From NCBI GenBank assembly GCA_016720565.1, contig JADKKJ010000011.1, positions 620,001-684,000 of the forward strand: a stretch of DNA of 64,000 nucleotides. Reading direction: 5' to 3'. Under the pieces are notes generated by a model. The model had not been told where the DNA came from and searched no databases. It saw nothing but the letters and a program-made list of their open reading frames with translations. The position numbers were made by a program, and so were the translations under genes. Numbering within the stretch: the first letter of the stretch is position 1; every line of letters begins with the position of its first letter. The DNA comes from Chitinophagaceae bacterium (GTDB lineage Bacteria; Bacteroidota; Bacteroidia; Chitinophagales; Chitinophagaceae). Positions 1 through 8,560 of the stretch are shown piece by piece.

Positions 1-532
1 GCATCATCAGGTTGGCGCTATAACAGCAATCCAGGATGGTGGTGGTGATCACTTTTTTATCCAGAAATTTATTGAAGATCCCTTTGAGGGTCTCATCTCT
101 TACCAGGCAGTTCCAGTTGGGCGAATAGAGATCGCTCATCACAATGGCCTGGCTCATGCCTTTTTTTATTTTATCAGAGCGGTTATGATCATTGCTCATC
201 CAAACTCCATGTCCGGAATAATAAAAAACAAATGCATCCCCGGGCTTTACCTTATCCAGTATCAAACGGATCTTCTCCAGCAGGTTTCTCTTGGTAGCCT
301 CCCCATTGAAAAGGGTGGTTATATCAGCAGCATCATACCCAAAGCGGTTGATCAATAATTCTTTTATGCTTAAGGCATCATTCACACAACCCTTCAGGCT
401 TTTTTCATACAATTTACCGGGGGCATCATAATAATCATTGATGCCTATCACCAGGGCATATTTTTTTTGTGCCTGTAATGACTGGCTAAACAGGAGTATC
501 GCTATCAACCAGTATGTAAGACTTCGCGGCAT
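1..532 (-). CDS. exported caspase-fold protease (peptidase C14), 3' end outside window
   Basis: The frame is open from the ATG at 532 to the left edge (177 codons), so the C-terminus is missing. Residues 1-22 form a signal peptide ending near SLQAQ. A caspase-type fold follows: YALVIGINDY (first strand), SLKGCVND, then the His motif VFYYSGHGVW with His108 and the Cys motif TILDCCYS with Cys170 aligning to the catalytic Cys of DACHSG. These residues occupy exactly the same positions in the neighbouring gene that ends at 2326, so the two are tandem paralogues; only 7 bases separate the upstream stop from this ATG and co-transcription is likely. The family cleaves after basic or acidic residues in other bacteria; substrate here is unknown. 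The signal peptide places it outside the cytoplasm. Confidence 0.85.
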   Translation of the reverse strand, partial: MPRSLTYWLIAILLFSQSLQAQKKYALVIGINDYYDAPGKLYEKSLKGCVNDALSIKELLINRFGYDAADITTLFNGEATKRNLLEKIRLILDKVKPGDAFVFYYSGHGVWMSNDHNRSDKIKKGMSQAIVMSDLYSPNWNCLVRDETLKGIFNKFLDKKVITTTILDCCYSANLMM

Positions 533-539
533 GTTATTT

Positions 540-1199
540 TTATCTTCTTGGCCAGGTATTCAACCAGGCGGTAGTTTTTTTACGGAGATATTGCCCGACA
601 AGACCCGCAATATTTTTGGTGAATTCATCCAGGGTAGCTTTTGTAAGCGTACGCCCAGATACTCCACTGGACATTGGTTGAAAATAGGTATACTGCTGAT
701 CGCTGATCAGGATACTGGGAGTATTGAAGGACATTATAAACCCCTCCTTATCGGAATAGGTCATGATCGGGACCATGTCCGCACTGCCAGGTTCATTTAC
801 TATCTGCACATTTTGATCTTTCATTAAAACCGATCGAAATGAACTGGCCATTACAGCAGGTATAGGTAATAGATAAGTGAAATTATCGGAAGGGCCCGCA
901 GGCAATGTTTTAGTATAGGTTTTAGGATCCCTGAAAACGGTCATAGGGCCAACAAACCCTGTTGCATTGGAATGCTCCATATAATATTTATTCTTTGACA
1001 TGGGAGCCACCACCGTTTTGATCAGCTTGTCGAATTCCACCGGGGTCATATTGGCCGAGGGGATATAGATCTTTAGTTTGGGAGAAGTAATGCTGAAGAG
1101 GTCTGTTTGTTCAAAAACAGCACCTGGTTTAATGCTTGATACGGGAACAATGGCCCATGCCGTATCAGCAGTTACTCCAATGATCTTCCTGTAATTTTT
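540..1199 (-). pseudogene. C-terminal continuation of the caspase gene, out of frame by one base
   Basis: The frame ending at the TAA at 540-542 is open back past the A5 run at 1195-1199 and reads KIIGVTADTAWAIVPVSS... then LKIYIPSANMTPVEFDKLIK. It has no convincing start of its own; the only in-frame ATG of use is at 1049 (169 residues) and lies inside the domain. Together with the frame 1172-2326 it totals 1787 bases, one short of 596 codons, which is what a single-base deletion predicts. The segment looks like a beta-rich C-terminal domain of unknown role appended to the caspase domain. I treat it as part of the upstream gene, not as a separate protein. Confidence 0.7.
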
Positions 1200-2326
1200 G
1201 TTCCTTTTACAGCCAGACTGAACGTATTGCCCACTCTAACCCCATCCAGTGTTCCTTTATCCAGGGCGATCTTCCCCGCTGTTATTTTTATGCAGCTTGC
1301 TTTCAATCTTACAGCACCCTCCGCAGGTTTTAACCCTACCAGGTTCAATACTATTCTATCGCCCTCAAACCGGTAAGTGGGGTCCTGCCAGTATTGCTGT
1401 TGCGACATGCGGCTCCTCAATTTATCCATCAATAGGCCAGCCGGAAGGTCTTTGGCCTCTGTTGCCAATACATCTATCAGCGCAGCGGTAAAAGCGCCAT
1501 GTCTTTCCCCTGCCACATCCACGATCTCCAGCCCCTTATTGTATTCATTCGTGGCCGAAATGCCCAGGAACTTTGATCCTTTAATATCATTGGGCCGGGG
1601 AACCGTGCTGCGCGCATTGATCGAGATCGTTTTACTGATATCAAATGCTTTTTCACCGGTAAGATCAAACGTATCAAAGGCAGGATCGGGCGTATTATAT
1701 AGATCTATTCCGCTCACTTGTGGCAGATCCTCTTCCATAAAATCCTTTTCTATGCCCTCGCCTTCATCCCCTCTGAACAGGTTAAAATAATCCATAGCCG
1801 CCATATTCTCACTATAACAGCAATCAAAGATCGCCGTGGTGATCACCTGCCGGTCGATGAATTTATTCAGCACCTCTTTGACCTGCTCATCCCTGAAAAG
1901 AAAACTACTTCCCTCAGCATACAGGTCACTAAGCACCATGGCCTGGCTCTGTCCATGTTTAATGGTATCGCCATTATTTGCGGCATTTCTCATCCATACG
2001 CCATGACCCGAATAATAAAACACAAATACATCTCCTGGCTTGCATTTAAGCAGGATAGTCCTGACCTTGTAAAGCAGGTTTGTTTTGGTGGCCTGTTCAT
2101 CAAACAGGGTCTCTATATTGGCTGCCGAAAATCCATAGCGGTTTTGCAGCATTCGCTGTATAGCGCGTCCATCATTCACACAGCCCTTCAGCGAATGGGC
2201 ATTCAGTTTACCCGGCGCATCAAAATATTTATTGATGCCTACCACCAGGGCGAATTTATTCTGGGCTTTAAGTGTTCCACTGTAAAGCAAAATAAGAATC
2301 AGCCAAAAATTCGATAATTTGCGCAT
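1172..2326 (-). CDS. exported caspase-fold protease, N-terminal part of a frameshifted gene
   Basis: Encodes 384 residues: signal peptide (1-21, ending LKAQ), caspase-like domain with YYSGHGVW (His108) and FDCCYSEN (Cys170), followed from about residue 330 by a beta-rich segment. The frame stops at 1172, but the next frame downstream continues the same domain: inserting one A in the A5 run (plus-strand T5 at 1195-1199) joins this frame to the one ending at 540 and gives a natural 595-residue protein reading ...VKGTKNYRKIIGV.... So this is either a sequencing error, a phase-variable or disrupted gene, or less likely programmed frameshifting. Divergent from the TPR gene at 2362 with only 35 bases between starts. 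Confidence 0.88.
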   Translation of the reverse strand: MRKLSNFWLILILLYSGTLKAQNKFALVVGINKYFDAPGKLNAHSLKGCVNDGRAIQRMLQNRYGFSAANIETLFDEQATKTNLLYKVRTILLKCKPGDVFVFYYSGHGVWMRNAANNGDTIKHGQSQAMVLSDLYAEGSSFLFRDEQVKEVLNKFIDRQVITTAIFDCCYSENMAAMDYFNLFRGDEGEGIEKDFMEEDLPQVSGIDLYNTPDPAFDTFDLTGEKAFDISKTISINARSTVPRPNDIKGSKFLGISATNEYNKGLEIVDVAGERHGAFTAALIDVLATEAKDLPAGLLMDKLRSRMSQQQYWQDPTYRFEGDRIVLNLVGLKPAEGAVRLKASCIKITAGKIALDKGTLDGVRVGNTFSLAVKGTKITGRSLE

Positions 2327-2361
2327 AGTAAAAATTCTACATTTAAAGTTAAAGGTTTAAT

Positions 2362-3711
2362 ATGAAGCGATGGTTATGGTTTATACCATTACTTTTTTGC
2401 TTCAATTCTCTCCTTGCACAGAATGCCACACAAGACAGTATCCGCGCTTACTACAAGCGCCTTTCGCTGGAAAAAGAAGATACCAGCCGGGCCAAATTGC
2501 TTTATGTGCTGGCTTATTATTACCAATTTTATAACCTGGATTCTTCCATCATCCTGGCGCGCTCCTCCTATGAATTATCAAAGGCCAGGCATTTCGAAAA
2601 AGGTATGGCCCGCGCCAGCGGAATCATGGCAGGTGGCTATAATAAACTCGGTAACTATACCAGGGCCCTGGAATATTACCTGGAAGCATTAAAAATACTG
2701 GAGCGTTCAAAGGATCCGGATGATATCAGTCGCGCGCATCTTGATATTGCCATGGTATACAGCAGTAAGAAAGAATATGATAAGGCCCTTGAATATGCTT
2801 TCCGATCAGACTCCATTGCCCGTAAAAATCAGTTGAATGACCTGCTTCTTTATATCATCCATAATAGCCTGGATTCCGCCATTGCGCAAAAAAATGACCT
2901 AGTGGCAGGAACCGCTTATAATAACCTGGGAAATATTTTCTATAAAAAGAACCAGCTTCCCCAGGCCATTGAACATTATAACCAAAGCGTACCATTATTG
3001 AGATCGGTGCAGGATGATAATACACTTTCGGAATGTTACCTGGGAATGGCCCGCTGCTACCAGGGTTTGAACAACCTGGACTCGTCCATGTATTATGCAA
3101 GGAAGGCTTATGATCTGTCATCGGGAAACGGGTATATGCGGCACCAGATCAATGCCAGTCAGCTACTGGTAGATCTTTACCAAAAAGAGAATTTGATTGA
3201 CAGCGCATTCCGTTATCAGCAGACCTTTCTTTCGCTCAAAGACAGTTTTGACAATGCAGAAAAATTGAAGGAGCTGCATAACCTGACCATGAATGAGGAT
3301 ATCCGGCAGGAAGAGCTGGCAAAAGAAGCCTATAAATTGAAAGAAGAAAGGAAAGTTAAACTGCAATTGCTGCTGATCGGTTTGCTGATACCATTATCCT
3401 TCCTGGTAAGCGCATTTATCAGCAAAAAGAAAGTAAGTAAACGAATGGTGGAGCTTTCAGGTATTTTCTCCCTGCTATTCCTTTTTGAATATATCACCTT
3501 ATTGCTGCATCCCGTAGTAGCAGAAAAATCTGGTCACTCGCCCGTAATTGAAATTGTGGTCTTTGTTTTATTGGCCGCTTTCCTTTCTCCGGCGCATCAT
3601 AAAATAGAGCATTGGTTCGTCACACATCTGGCAAAAAGGCATCACCATACCCTGCATGAGAAGAAAGAAAAAGGGCAGGAAGGAAATACCAACCTGCCCG
3701 ATCCTCATTAA
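2362..3711 (+). CDS. membrane-anchored TPR protein
   Basis: A 449-residue protein with signal peptide (1-19, ending LLAQ), then tetratricopeptide helices, clearest around KLGNYTRALEYYLEAL, NNLGNIFYKKNQLPQAIEHY and GLNNLDSSMYYARKAY. A charged coiled-coil stretch (about 295-332) leads into three hydrophobic segments (about 335-357, 365-388, 395-412) and a His/Lys-rich tail. The layout resembles the N-terminal half of Bacteroidota TPR sensor kinases or HTH regulators, but no kinase or DNA-binding domain follows, so it is not a complete sensor. It is divergent from the caspase gene ending at 2326, with 35 bases between the start codons, so the two may be controlled together. Function otherwise unknown. 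Confidence 0.88.
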   Translation: MKRWLWFIPLLFCFNSLLAQNATQDSIRAYYKRLSLEKEDTSRAKLLYVLAYYYQFYNLDSSIILARSSYELSKARHFEKGMARASGIMAGGYNKLGNYTRALEYYLEALKILERSKDPDDISRAHLDIAMVYSSKKEYDKALEYAFRSDSIARKNQLNDLLLYIIHNSLDSAIAQKNDLVAGTAYNNLGNIFYKKNQLPQAIEHYNQSVPLLRSVQDDNTLSECYLGMARCYQGLNNLDSSMYYARKAYDLSSGNGYMRHQINASQLLVDLYQKENLIDSAFRYQQTFLSLKDSFDNAEKLKELHNLTMNEDIRQEELAKEAYKLKEERKVKLQLLLIGLLIPLSFLVSAFISKKKVSKRMVELSGIFSLLFLFEYITLLLHPVVAEKSGHSPVIEIVVFVLLAAFLSPAHHKIEHWFVTHLAKRHHHTLHEKKEKGQEGNTNLPDPH

Positions 3712-3899
3712 TTTGTTTTTGGTGGAGGCGCCTGCTCACCCTTACCTGTAGTATCCCCTCCATGATTTGTGGTATCAGGCGGAGTAACCGGTGCCGGCAT
3801 AACCGTTGTGTCCTTGGTTTCAGTTTTTTCTTTTGAGGAATTGTTACAGCCCCAGAGCATGCCAGCCGAAAGCAGGCATAATAAAAAGATTTTTTTCAT
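3708..3899 (-). CDS. small lipoprotein
   Basis: A 63-residue product with a lipoprotein signal (GMLWGC, Cys at 18) followed by a Ser/Lys/Thr and Pro-rich tail without predicted fold. Its last 4 bases overlap the end of the convergent TPR gene. Many Bacteroidota carry such short low-complexity lipoproteins; no function can be assigned. Confidence 0.7.
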   Translation of the reverse strand: MKKIFLLCLLSAGMLWGCNNSSKEKTETKDTTVMPAPVTPPDTTNHGGDTTGKGEQAPPPKTN

Positions 3900-4035
3900 A
3901 ACCAGTGTTGTTTAATTTAAGATCACCTAATATACTTGATTCAGTAAAAATCAGCAAAAATCATAATTTGAGCAGATTTCCCTGCATTAGCGCTTTAACC
4001 TATGCATCAATCCTTTAGGTTATCTTTAAACTACT

Positions 4036-6216
4036 ATGATGAAATACTTTTTTTACCTTTTATTAGTCATCTCCCTCCCTTCCCTGGCACAGAAGCCTTC
4101 TGCGAAAGAGCTGGCCCGCTGGAAGAAATTCTCAGAAAACGTGACGATCATGAGGGATGATTATGGCGTTCCCCATATCTATGGAAAAACAGATGCCGAT
4201 GCGGTATTTGGCCTTTTATACGCGCAATGCGAAGATGATTTTCAGCGGGTAGAAATGAATTACCTGGAAAAACTGGGACGCGTTTCAGAAGTTAAGGGAG
4301 AAAACAGTCTGTATAATGACCTGCTGAACCAGATCCTCTTCGACACCATCGCCACTAAAAAAGATTATGCGAATAGTCCGGCCTGGTTAAAAGCGCTAAT
4401 GAACGCCTTTGCTGATGGTGTGAATTATTATCTCTATACCCATCCAACTACAAAGCCAGCGGTATTAAAAAGATTTGAGCCCTGGTTTCCTTTACTGTGG
4501 ACCGATGGAAGTATTGGCGCGATCTCCACGGCAGATATCAATATGACGGAGATCCGTAATTTCTTTTCAGGGAAAAATGAACTGGCTGCTCAAATCAACT
4601 GGCTTAGCGACACGGCCCAGACTGGTTCCAATGGGTTTGCCTTCGCTCCCTCCGTTACGGCTTCTAAAAATGCCATACTTTATATCAATCCTCATACTTC
4701 CATTTATTACCGGGCAGAAGTGCATATGGTAAGCGAGCAGGGATTGAATGTATATGGCGCGGTGACCTGGGGCCAATTCTTTGTTTACCAGGGATTCAAT
4801 GAACGTTGCGGGTGGATGCATACCACCAGTTATAATGATGCGGCTGATTCTTATACTGAAAAATTGCAAAAGACCGATGGCAAATGGTATTATGAATATG
4901 AGGGGAGTCAAAAACCTGCTATCGTAAAAAATTATACAGTCTGGGTAAAACAGGGAAATGAATTCCGTAAAAAAGAATTTCAAACCCTTTTCACTGGTCA
5001 TGGTCCAGTACTCGCGAAAAGGGAGGGGCAATACCTGAGCCTGAAAGCCGATAACCGCATCATGAATGGCCTGATACAATGCTGGCAACGGAACAAGGCC
5101 AGGAATATGGCTGAATATAAAAAGACAATGGACCTTATCGGAAATACCAGTAACAATACGGTGTATGCAGATGCGGATGGCAATATCGCTTTCTGGCATG
5201 GCGACCGAATACCGATCCGGGATGAGAAATATGACTGGAGCAAACCAGTAGATGGAACTATTTCCGCCACTGAATGGAAAGGATATTACCCGGTAAAAGA
5301 TATTGTGCAATCGATCAATCCTAAGAATGGCTGGTTGCAGAATTGCAATAGTACCCCTTTCACGGTGGCCGGTGAAAACAGTCCGAAAGAAACGGCCTAT
5401 CCCTATTTCATGGCCTTCCATGATGAGAATTTTCGGGCCATCAATGCACAGCGGATCCTTGCCGAAAACAATAGCTATACCCTGGACAAAGTAATAGCAG
5501 CAGGTTATGACCGGAAAATGACCGCATTTGAATTACTGATCCCTGCCCTGATAAAAGCATTTGAGACCACCAATACAAAAACCGATTATTCTTATTTGAA
5601 TGAAGCGCTAAAGACCTTAAAAGATTGGGATCACCGGTGCGGAGAGAATTCCGTGGCTACCACGCTGGCCATTCAATATGGAGAAATGCTTGCACCGAAT
5701 ATAGGGGCTGTTAATATACCAGGTCCTCATAAGGCATCTATACTGGAGAAGACAAGAAAATATGCGGCAGAAGGAAACCCTTTTGAGATGATGGCCATAT
5801 TTGTCGCAGCCTATGAATCGCTGGTAAAGAAATATGGAAGCTGGAATATTCCCTGGGGACAGATCAACCGGTTCCAGCGAATATCCGGCGATATAGACAA
5901 TAAGTATGATGATAACAAGGCCAGCTTACCAGTGGGATTCACCTCCTCTTCCTGGGGAACGCTTCCCGCATATGCAAGTCAGTCCTATTCCGGAACAAAG
6001 AACCGGTACGGTAATATGGGAAACAGCTTTATCTGTGTGGTAGAATTCGGAAAAAAAATACAGGCCCGTTCCTTACTGGCAGGTGGGCAAAGCGGAGATC
6101 CAGGGTCCCGGCATTTTTTCGACCAGGGGGAAATGTATACCAAGGGGTTATTCAAACCTGTCTATTTTTATAAGGATGATGTAAAAAAGCATATGGAGCG
6201 GATCTATCATCCTTAA
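4036..6216 (+). CDS. exported penicillin acylase family hydrolase (peptidase S45)
   Basis: A 726-residue Ntn-hydrolase precursor. Signal peptide 1-18 (SLPSLAQ); alpha-chain features VTIMRDDYGVPHIYGKTDADAVFGLLYAQCEDDFQRVE; then the autoprocessing site TGSNGFAFAP, where cleavage between Gly197 and Ser198 would free the catalytic N-terminal Ser of the beta chain. The order Ser-Asn-Gly-(Phe/Trp)-Ala is the family signature. Family members deacylate penicillins, cephalosporins or N-acyl homoserine lactones in the periplasm; residues that decide the substrate cannot be read by eye. No resistance or quorum genes are adjacent, so the substrate is open. Length is normal for the acylase family. Confidence 0.92.
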   Translation: MMKYFFYLLLVISLPSLAQKPSAKELARWKKFSENVTIMRDDYGVPHIYGKTDADAVFGLLYAQCEDDFQRVEMNYLEKLGRVSEVKGENSLYNDLLNQILFDTIATKKDYANSPAWLKALMNAFADGVNYYLYTHPTTKPAVLKRFEPWFPLLWTDGSIGAISTADINMTEIRNFFSGKNELAAQINWLSDTAQTGSNGFAFAPSVTASKNAILYINPHTSIYYRAEVHMVSEQGLNVYGAVTWGQFFVYQGFNERCGWMHTTSYNDAADSYTEKLQKTDGKWYYEYEGSQKPAIVKNYTVWVKQGNEFRKKEFQTLFTGHGPVLAKREGQYLSLKADNRIMNGLIQCWQRNKARNMAEYKKTMDLIGNTSNNTVYADADGNIAFWHGDRIPIRDEKYDWSKPVDGTISATEWKGYYPVKDIVQSINPKNGWLQNCNSTPFTVAGENSPKETAYPYFMAFHDENFRAINAQRILAENNSYTLDKVIAAGYDRKMTAFELLIPALIKAFETTNTKTDYSYLNEALKTLKDWDHRCGENSVATTLAIQYGEMLAPNIGAVNIPGPHKASILEKTRKYAAEGNPFEMMAIFVAAYESLVKKYGSWNIPWGQINRFQRISGDIDNKYDDNKASLPVGFTSSSWGTLPAYASQSYSGTKNRYGNMGNSFICVVEFGKKIQARSLLAGGQSGDPGSRHFFDQGEMYTKGLFKPVYFYKDDVKKHMERIYHP

Positions 6217-6233
6217 CACAATAGCTTCCTGAT

Positions 6234-6329
6234 ATGAATAAAGAATTTAAAAACCGTTTGCTGCGTTTTCTGCTTTACCTCGCGGTTGGCTTCCTGGCCG
6301 CCTACCTATACAAGTATTTCAAAAAATGA
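6234..6329 (+). CDS. 31-residue single-pass membrane peptide
   Basis: ATG at 6234, 17 bases after the acylase stop, opens a 31-codon frame ending in TGA at 6327. The product starts with a basic stretch (MNKEFKNRLLR), has one hydrophobic helix of about 16 residues (FLLYLAVGFLAAYLY) and ends in KYFKK, a classic small membrane protein layout with positive charges on both sides. Short frames arise by chance, so this is a candidate; the position in the same direction directly behind the acylase supports co-transcription. Confidence 0.5.
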   Translation: MNKEFKNRLLRFLLYLAVGFLAAYLYKYFKK

Positions 6330-6332
6330 AGG

Positions 6333-6340
6333 TAGATTTG
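6333..6340 (+). promoter_or_regulatory. -7 element TAGATTTG ahead of the 6357 gene
   Basis: Exact match to the Bacteroidota -7 consensus TAnnTTTG, 16 bases before the ATG at 6357. No clear -33 TTG lies 17-23 bases upstream, so it is a partial promoter match. Confidence 0.4.
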
Positions 6341-6356
6341 ACATAAATCATTTCAC

Positions 6357-6905
6357 ATGTCCGAACAGCTTCAATTGGGTATAGGAACCCGACTTCAACA
6401 CACGCAATATGGTCCGGGTGTAATAGTAGGTATCCGTTATGCCACTTACCTGATCTCTTTTATCAATCATGGTTTAAAGGAGATCGATAAGAATGACGAT
6501 AAACTGGAAGAGATCATACCTGAAAATGTGACGGAAGAGATCGAATCCCATTCCGAGATCGAGAATTCCCTGCTGAAGATCCTGAAACTTTGGGGAGGGT
6601 TTTCGGAGATCGTTCCCTTAGGCGACAAATGGAATAAAGGCATGATGCTGCTACAGCCATTTGATAAAACACTGAAGCCAAAAGAGATCCCTGTAGAGGA
6701 TTTTTTCCATAAGATCGTCATGCTGCGCGACCGCCTTCGGGTACTGGAGCAACAAATAAATGCCCACAAAAAACTGACAGACGAAGACAAGGTCAATCTT
6801 CAGCAATACATTACTCGTTGTTATGGTTCGCTGACCACTTTCAATGTGTTATTTAGGAATAAAGAGCAGTATTTTGTGGGAGAGAAAAATGCAAATACAG
6901 ATTAG
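6357..6905 (+). CDS. conserved hypothetical protein with N-terminal Tudor/CarD-like barrel
   Basis: A 182-residue soluble protein. The N-terminus (GTRLQHTQYGPGVIVGI..YLISFINHGLKEI, residues 9-43) resembles the small beta-barrel of CarD and of the UvrD/PcrA C-terminus (motif H..YG.G.V..I). The rest is helical, with a conserved-looking segment WGGFSEIVPLGDKWNKGMMLLQP and a C-terminal helical hairpin (RDRLRVLEQQINAHKKLTDEDKVNLQQYI). The stop codon TAG at 6903 lies inside the heptanucleotide repeat. No function can be assigned; a nucleic-acid or polymerase-binding role is only a guess from the barrel. Confidence 0.82.
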   Translation: MSEQLQLGIGTRLQHTQYGPGVIVGIRYATYLISFINHGLKEIDKNDDKLEEIIPENVTEEIESHSEIENSLLKILKLWGGFSEIVPLGDKWNKGMMLLQPFDKTLKPKEIPVEDFFHKIVMLRDRLRVLEQQINAHKKLTDEDKVNLQQYITRCYGSLTTFNVLFRNKEQYFVGEKNANTD

Positions 6906-6974
6906 GGATGAGAGATTAGTGATTAGCCTAATCCCTCATCCCTCATCCCTAATCCCTCATCCCTAATCCCTAAT
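6902..6974. repeat. heptanucleotide repeats in inverted arrangement
   Basis: From 6933 to 6974 six perfect-length 7-base units alternate between CCCTCAT and CCCTAAT. From 6902 to about 6926 the same unit appears on the other strand (ATTAGGG, ATGAGAG, ATTAGTG, ATTAG). The two halves can pair into a long imperfect hairpin between the 6357 gene and the amidohydrolase, which could act as a transcript end in either direction. Confidence 0.8.
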
Positions 6975-6982
6975 CCATTCAT

Positions 6983-8560
6983 ATGCGTTATCTAATAATC
7001 TTACTCTTCCCTCTAATCGCTTCCTCCCAGGATTGCGACATCCTCATCAAAAACGGAAAGATCATCGATGGAACCGGCAATAGCTGGTACTATGCAGATA
7101 TGGCTGTGAAGAATGGAAAGATACTGACCATAGGGCCTTCCCTTAATTATAAAGCAACTAAGACCATTGATGCAAAAGGATTGATCGTAGCACCAGGCTT
7201 TATTGATGTGCATACGCACCTGGAAGGAGATGAAGTAAGGGATCCGAACGCCACCAATTTCATCTTAGATGGAGTGACCACCTGCGTTACCGGAAACTGC
7301 GGTTCTTCCAATACAGATATTGGCCAATACCTGCGGTATATAGATTCTTTGAAACTTTCTATCAATGTGGCCAGCCTGATCGGCCATAATGATGTAAGAA
7401 AAGCAGTGATGGGTCGCGCCAACCGCGATGCAACACAGGAAGAAATGGAGAAAATGAAAGCTATTGTAGATAAGGCCATGAAAGACGGTGCTGTTGGACT
7501 TTCCACAGGTTTGATCTACATACCCGGCACCTATACTAAGACACCTGAGATCGTTGAGCTGGCAAAGATCGCGGCCTCCTACCATGGACTATATGCCAGT
7601 CATATGCGCGATGAAGGTGATAGTGTGACCTATGCCATTAATGAAGCACTCACCATTGGACGCGAAGCAAAGATCCCTGTCGAGATCTCGCATTTTAAAT
7701 TATCGGGTCAGCAAAACTGGGGACGAAGCAAAGAAACAGTTCCCATGATCGAAAAAGCAAGAAAAGAAGGCATAGAAGTGACCATCGATCAATATCCCTA
7801 TACCGCCAGCAGTACCAGCATCAGCACACTGATACCCGATGAGATCCTGGCAGATGGGCAGGATTCTATTACGGCGAGACTAGCAAGACCTGAGATCAGA
7901 AAATATGTTTCTGCCTCCATGCTGGAAAGACTAAAGAAAAGAAAACTCAAACATTTCAGCTATGCAGTAGTGGCTTATTTCGGTCCGGATACCAGCTTTA
8001 ATGGTAAAAGCATAGAACAGATCAATCTCATGATGGGCCGTAAGCATAAAAAGAAACTGGAAACAGAAACGGTGATGGATATCATGAGTAAGGGCGGCGC
8101 TTCCGCAGTATTCCATGGCATGAGTGAAGAGGATATCACCCGCATCATGAAATATCCATTCAACATGTTTGCCAGCGATGCTACCATACGAATATTTGGC
8201 GCAGGTGTTCCGCATCCGCGGGGATATGGAACAAATGCCCGGGTATTGGCAAAATATGTGAGAGAAGAAAAAGTCATTTCCCTGGAAGAAGCCATTCGCC
8301 GCATGACCTCCTTACCGGCACAGAAATTTCAATTAAAAGATCGCGGCCTGTTAAAAGAAGGCATGGCTGCGGATATTGTCATTTTTGATGAGCAGGAAGT
8401 ACAGGATGTTTCTACCTATGAAAAACCACATGCTTATTCTAAAGGTTTTCATTTTGTGATCGTCAATGGAATGCTGACCGTAGACCAGGAAAAACATATT
8501 GGAACCCGTGCAGGAAAAGCGCTGTATGGACCAGGCTCCACTCCAAAGCGTTCATTCTGA
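6983..8560 (+). CDS. exported N-acyl-D-amino-acid deacylase (amidohydrolase)
   Basis: A 525-residue amidohydrolase of the D-aminoacylase branch, which releases D-amino acids from N-acyl-D-amino acids. Signal peptide 1-15. Metal-site motifs in order: HTHLEGD (His77, His79), GNCGSS (Cys106, the Zn-bridging Cys typical of D-aminoacylases), ASHMRDEGD (His207), EISHFK (His237), SDATIR (Asp) and HPRGYG. The C-terminal composite beta domain with GMAADIVIFD is complete. Many Bacteroidota paralogues are annotated as dihydroorotase-like or D-glutamate deacylase; the exact substrate is not determined. It ends at 8560, immediately against the convergent DUF5916 gene. Confidence 0.92.
   Translation: MRYLIILLFPLIASSQDCDILIKNGKIIDGTGNSWYYADMAVKNGKILTIGPSLNYKATKTIDAKGLIVAPGFIDVHTHLEGDEVRDPNATNFILDGVTTCVTGNCGSSNTDIGQYLRYIDSLKLSINVASLIGHNDVRKAVMGRANRDATQEEMEKMKAIVDKAMKDGAVGLSTGLIYIPGTYTKTPEIVELAKIAASYHGLYASHMRDEGDSVTYAINEALTIGREAKIPVEISHFKLSGQQNWGRSKETVPMIEKARKEGIEVTIDQYPYTASSTSISTLIPDEILADGQDSITARLARPEIRKYVSASMLERLKKRKLKHFSYAVVAYFGPDTSFNGKSIEQINLMMGRKHKKKLETETVMDIMSKGGASAVFHGMSEEDITRIMKYPFNMFASDATIRIFGAGVPHPRGYGTNARVLAKYVREEKVISLEEAIRRMTSLPAQKFQLKDRGLLKEGMAADIVIFDEQEVQDVSTYEKPHAYSKGFHFVIVNGMLTVDQEKHIGTRAGKALYGPGSTPKRSF

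Noticed and set aside
4567..5421. 284-residue antisense frame inside the acylase gene
   Set aside because: Shadow of a strongly supported coding gene in another frame; the translation has no domain or signal.
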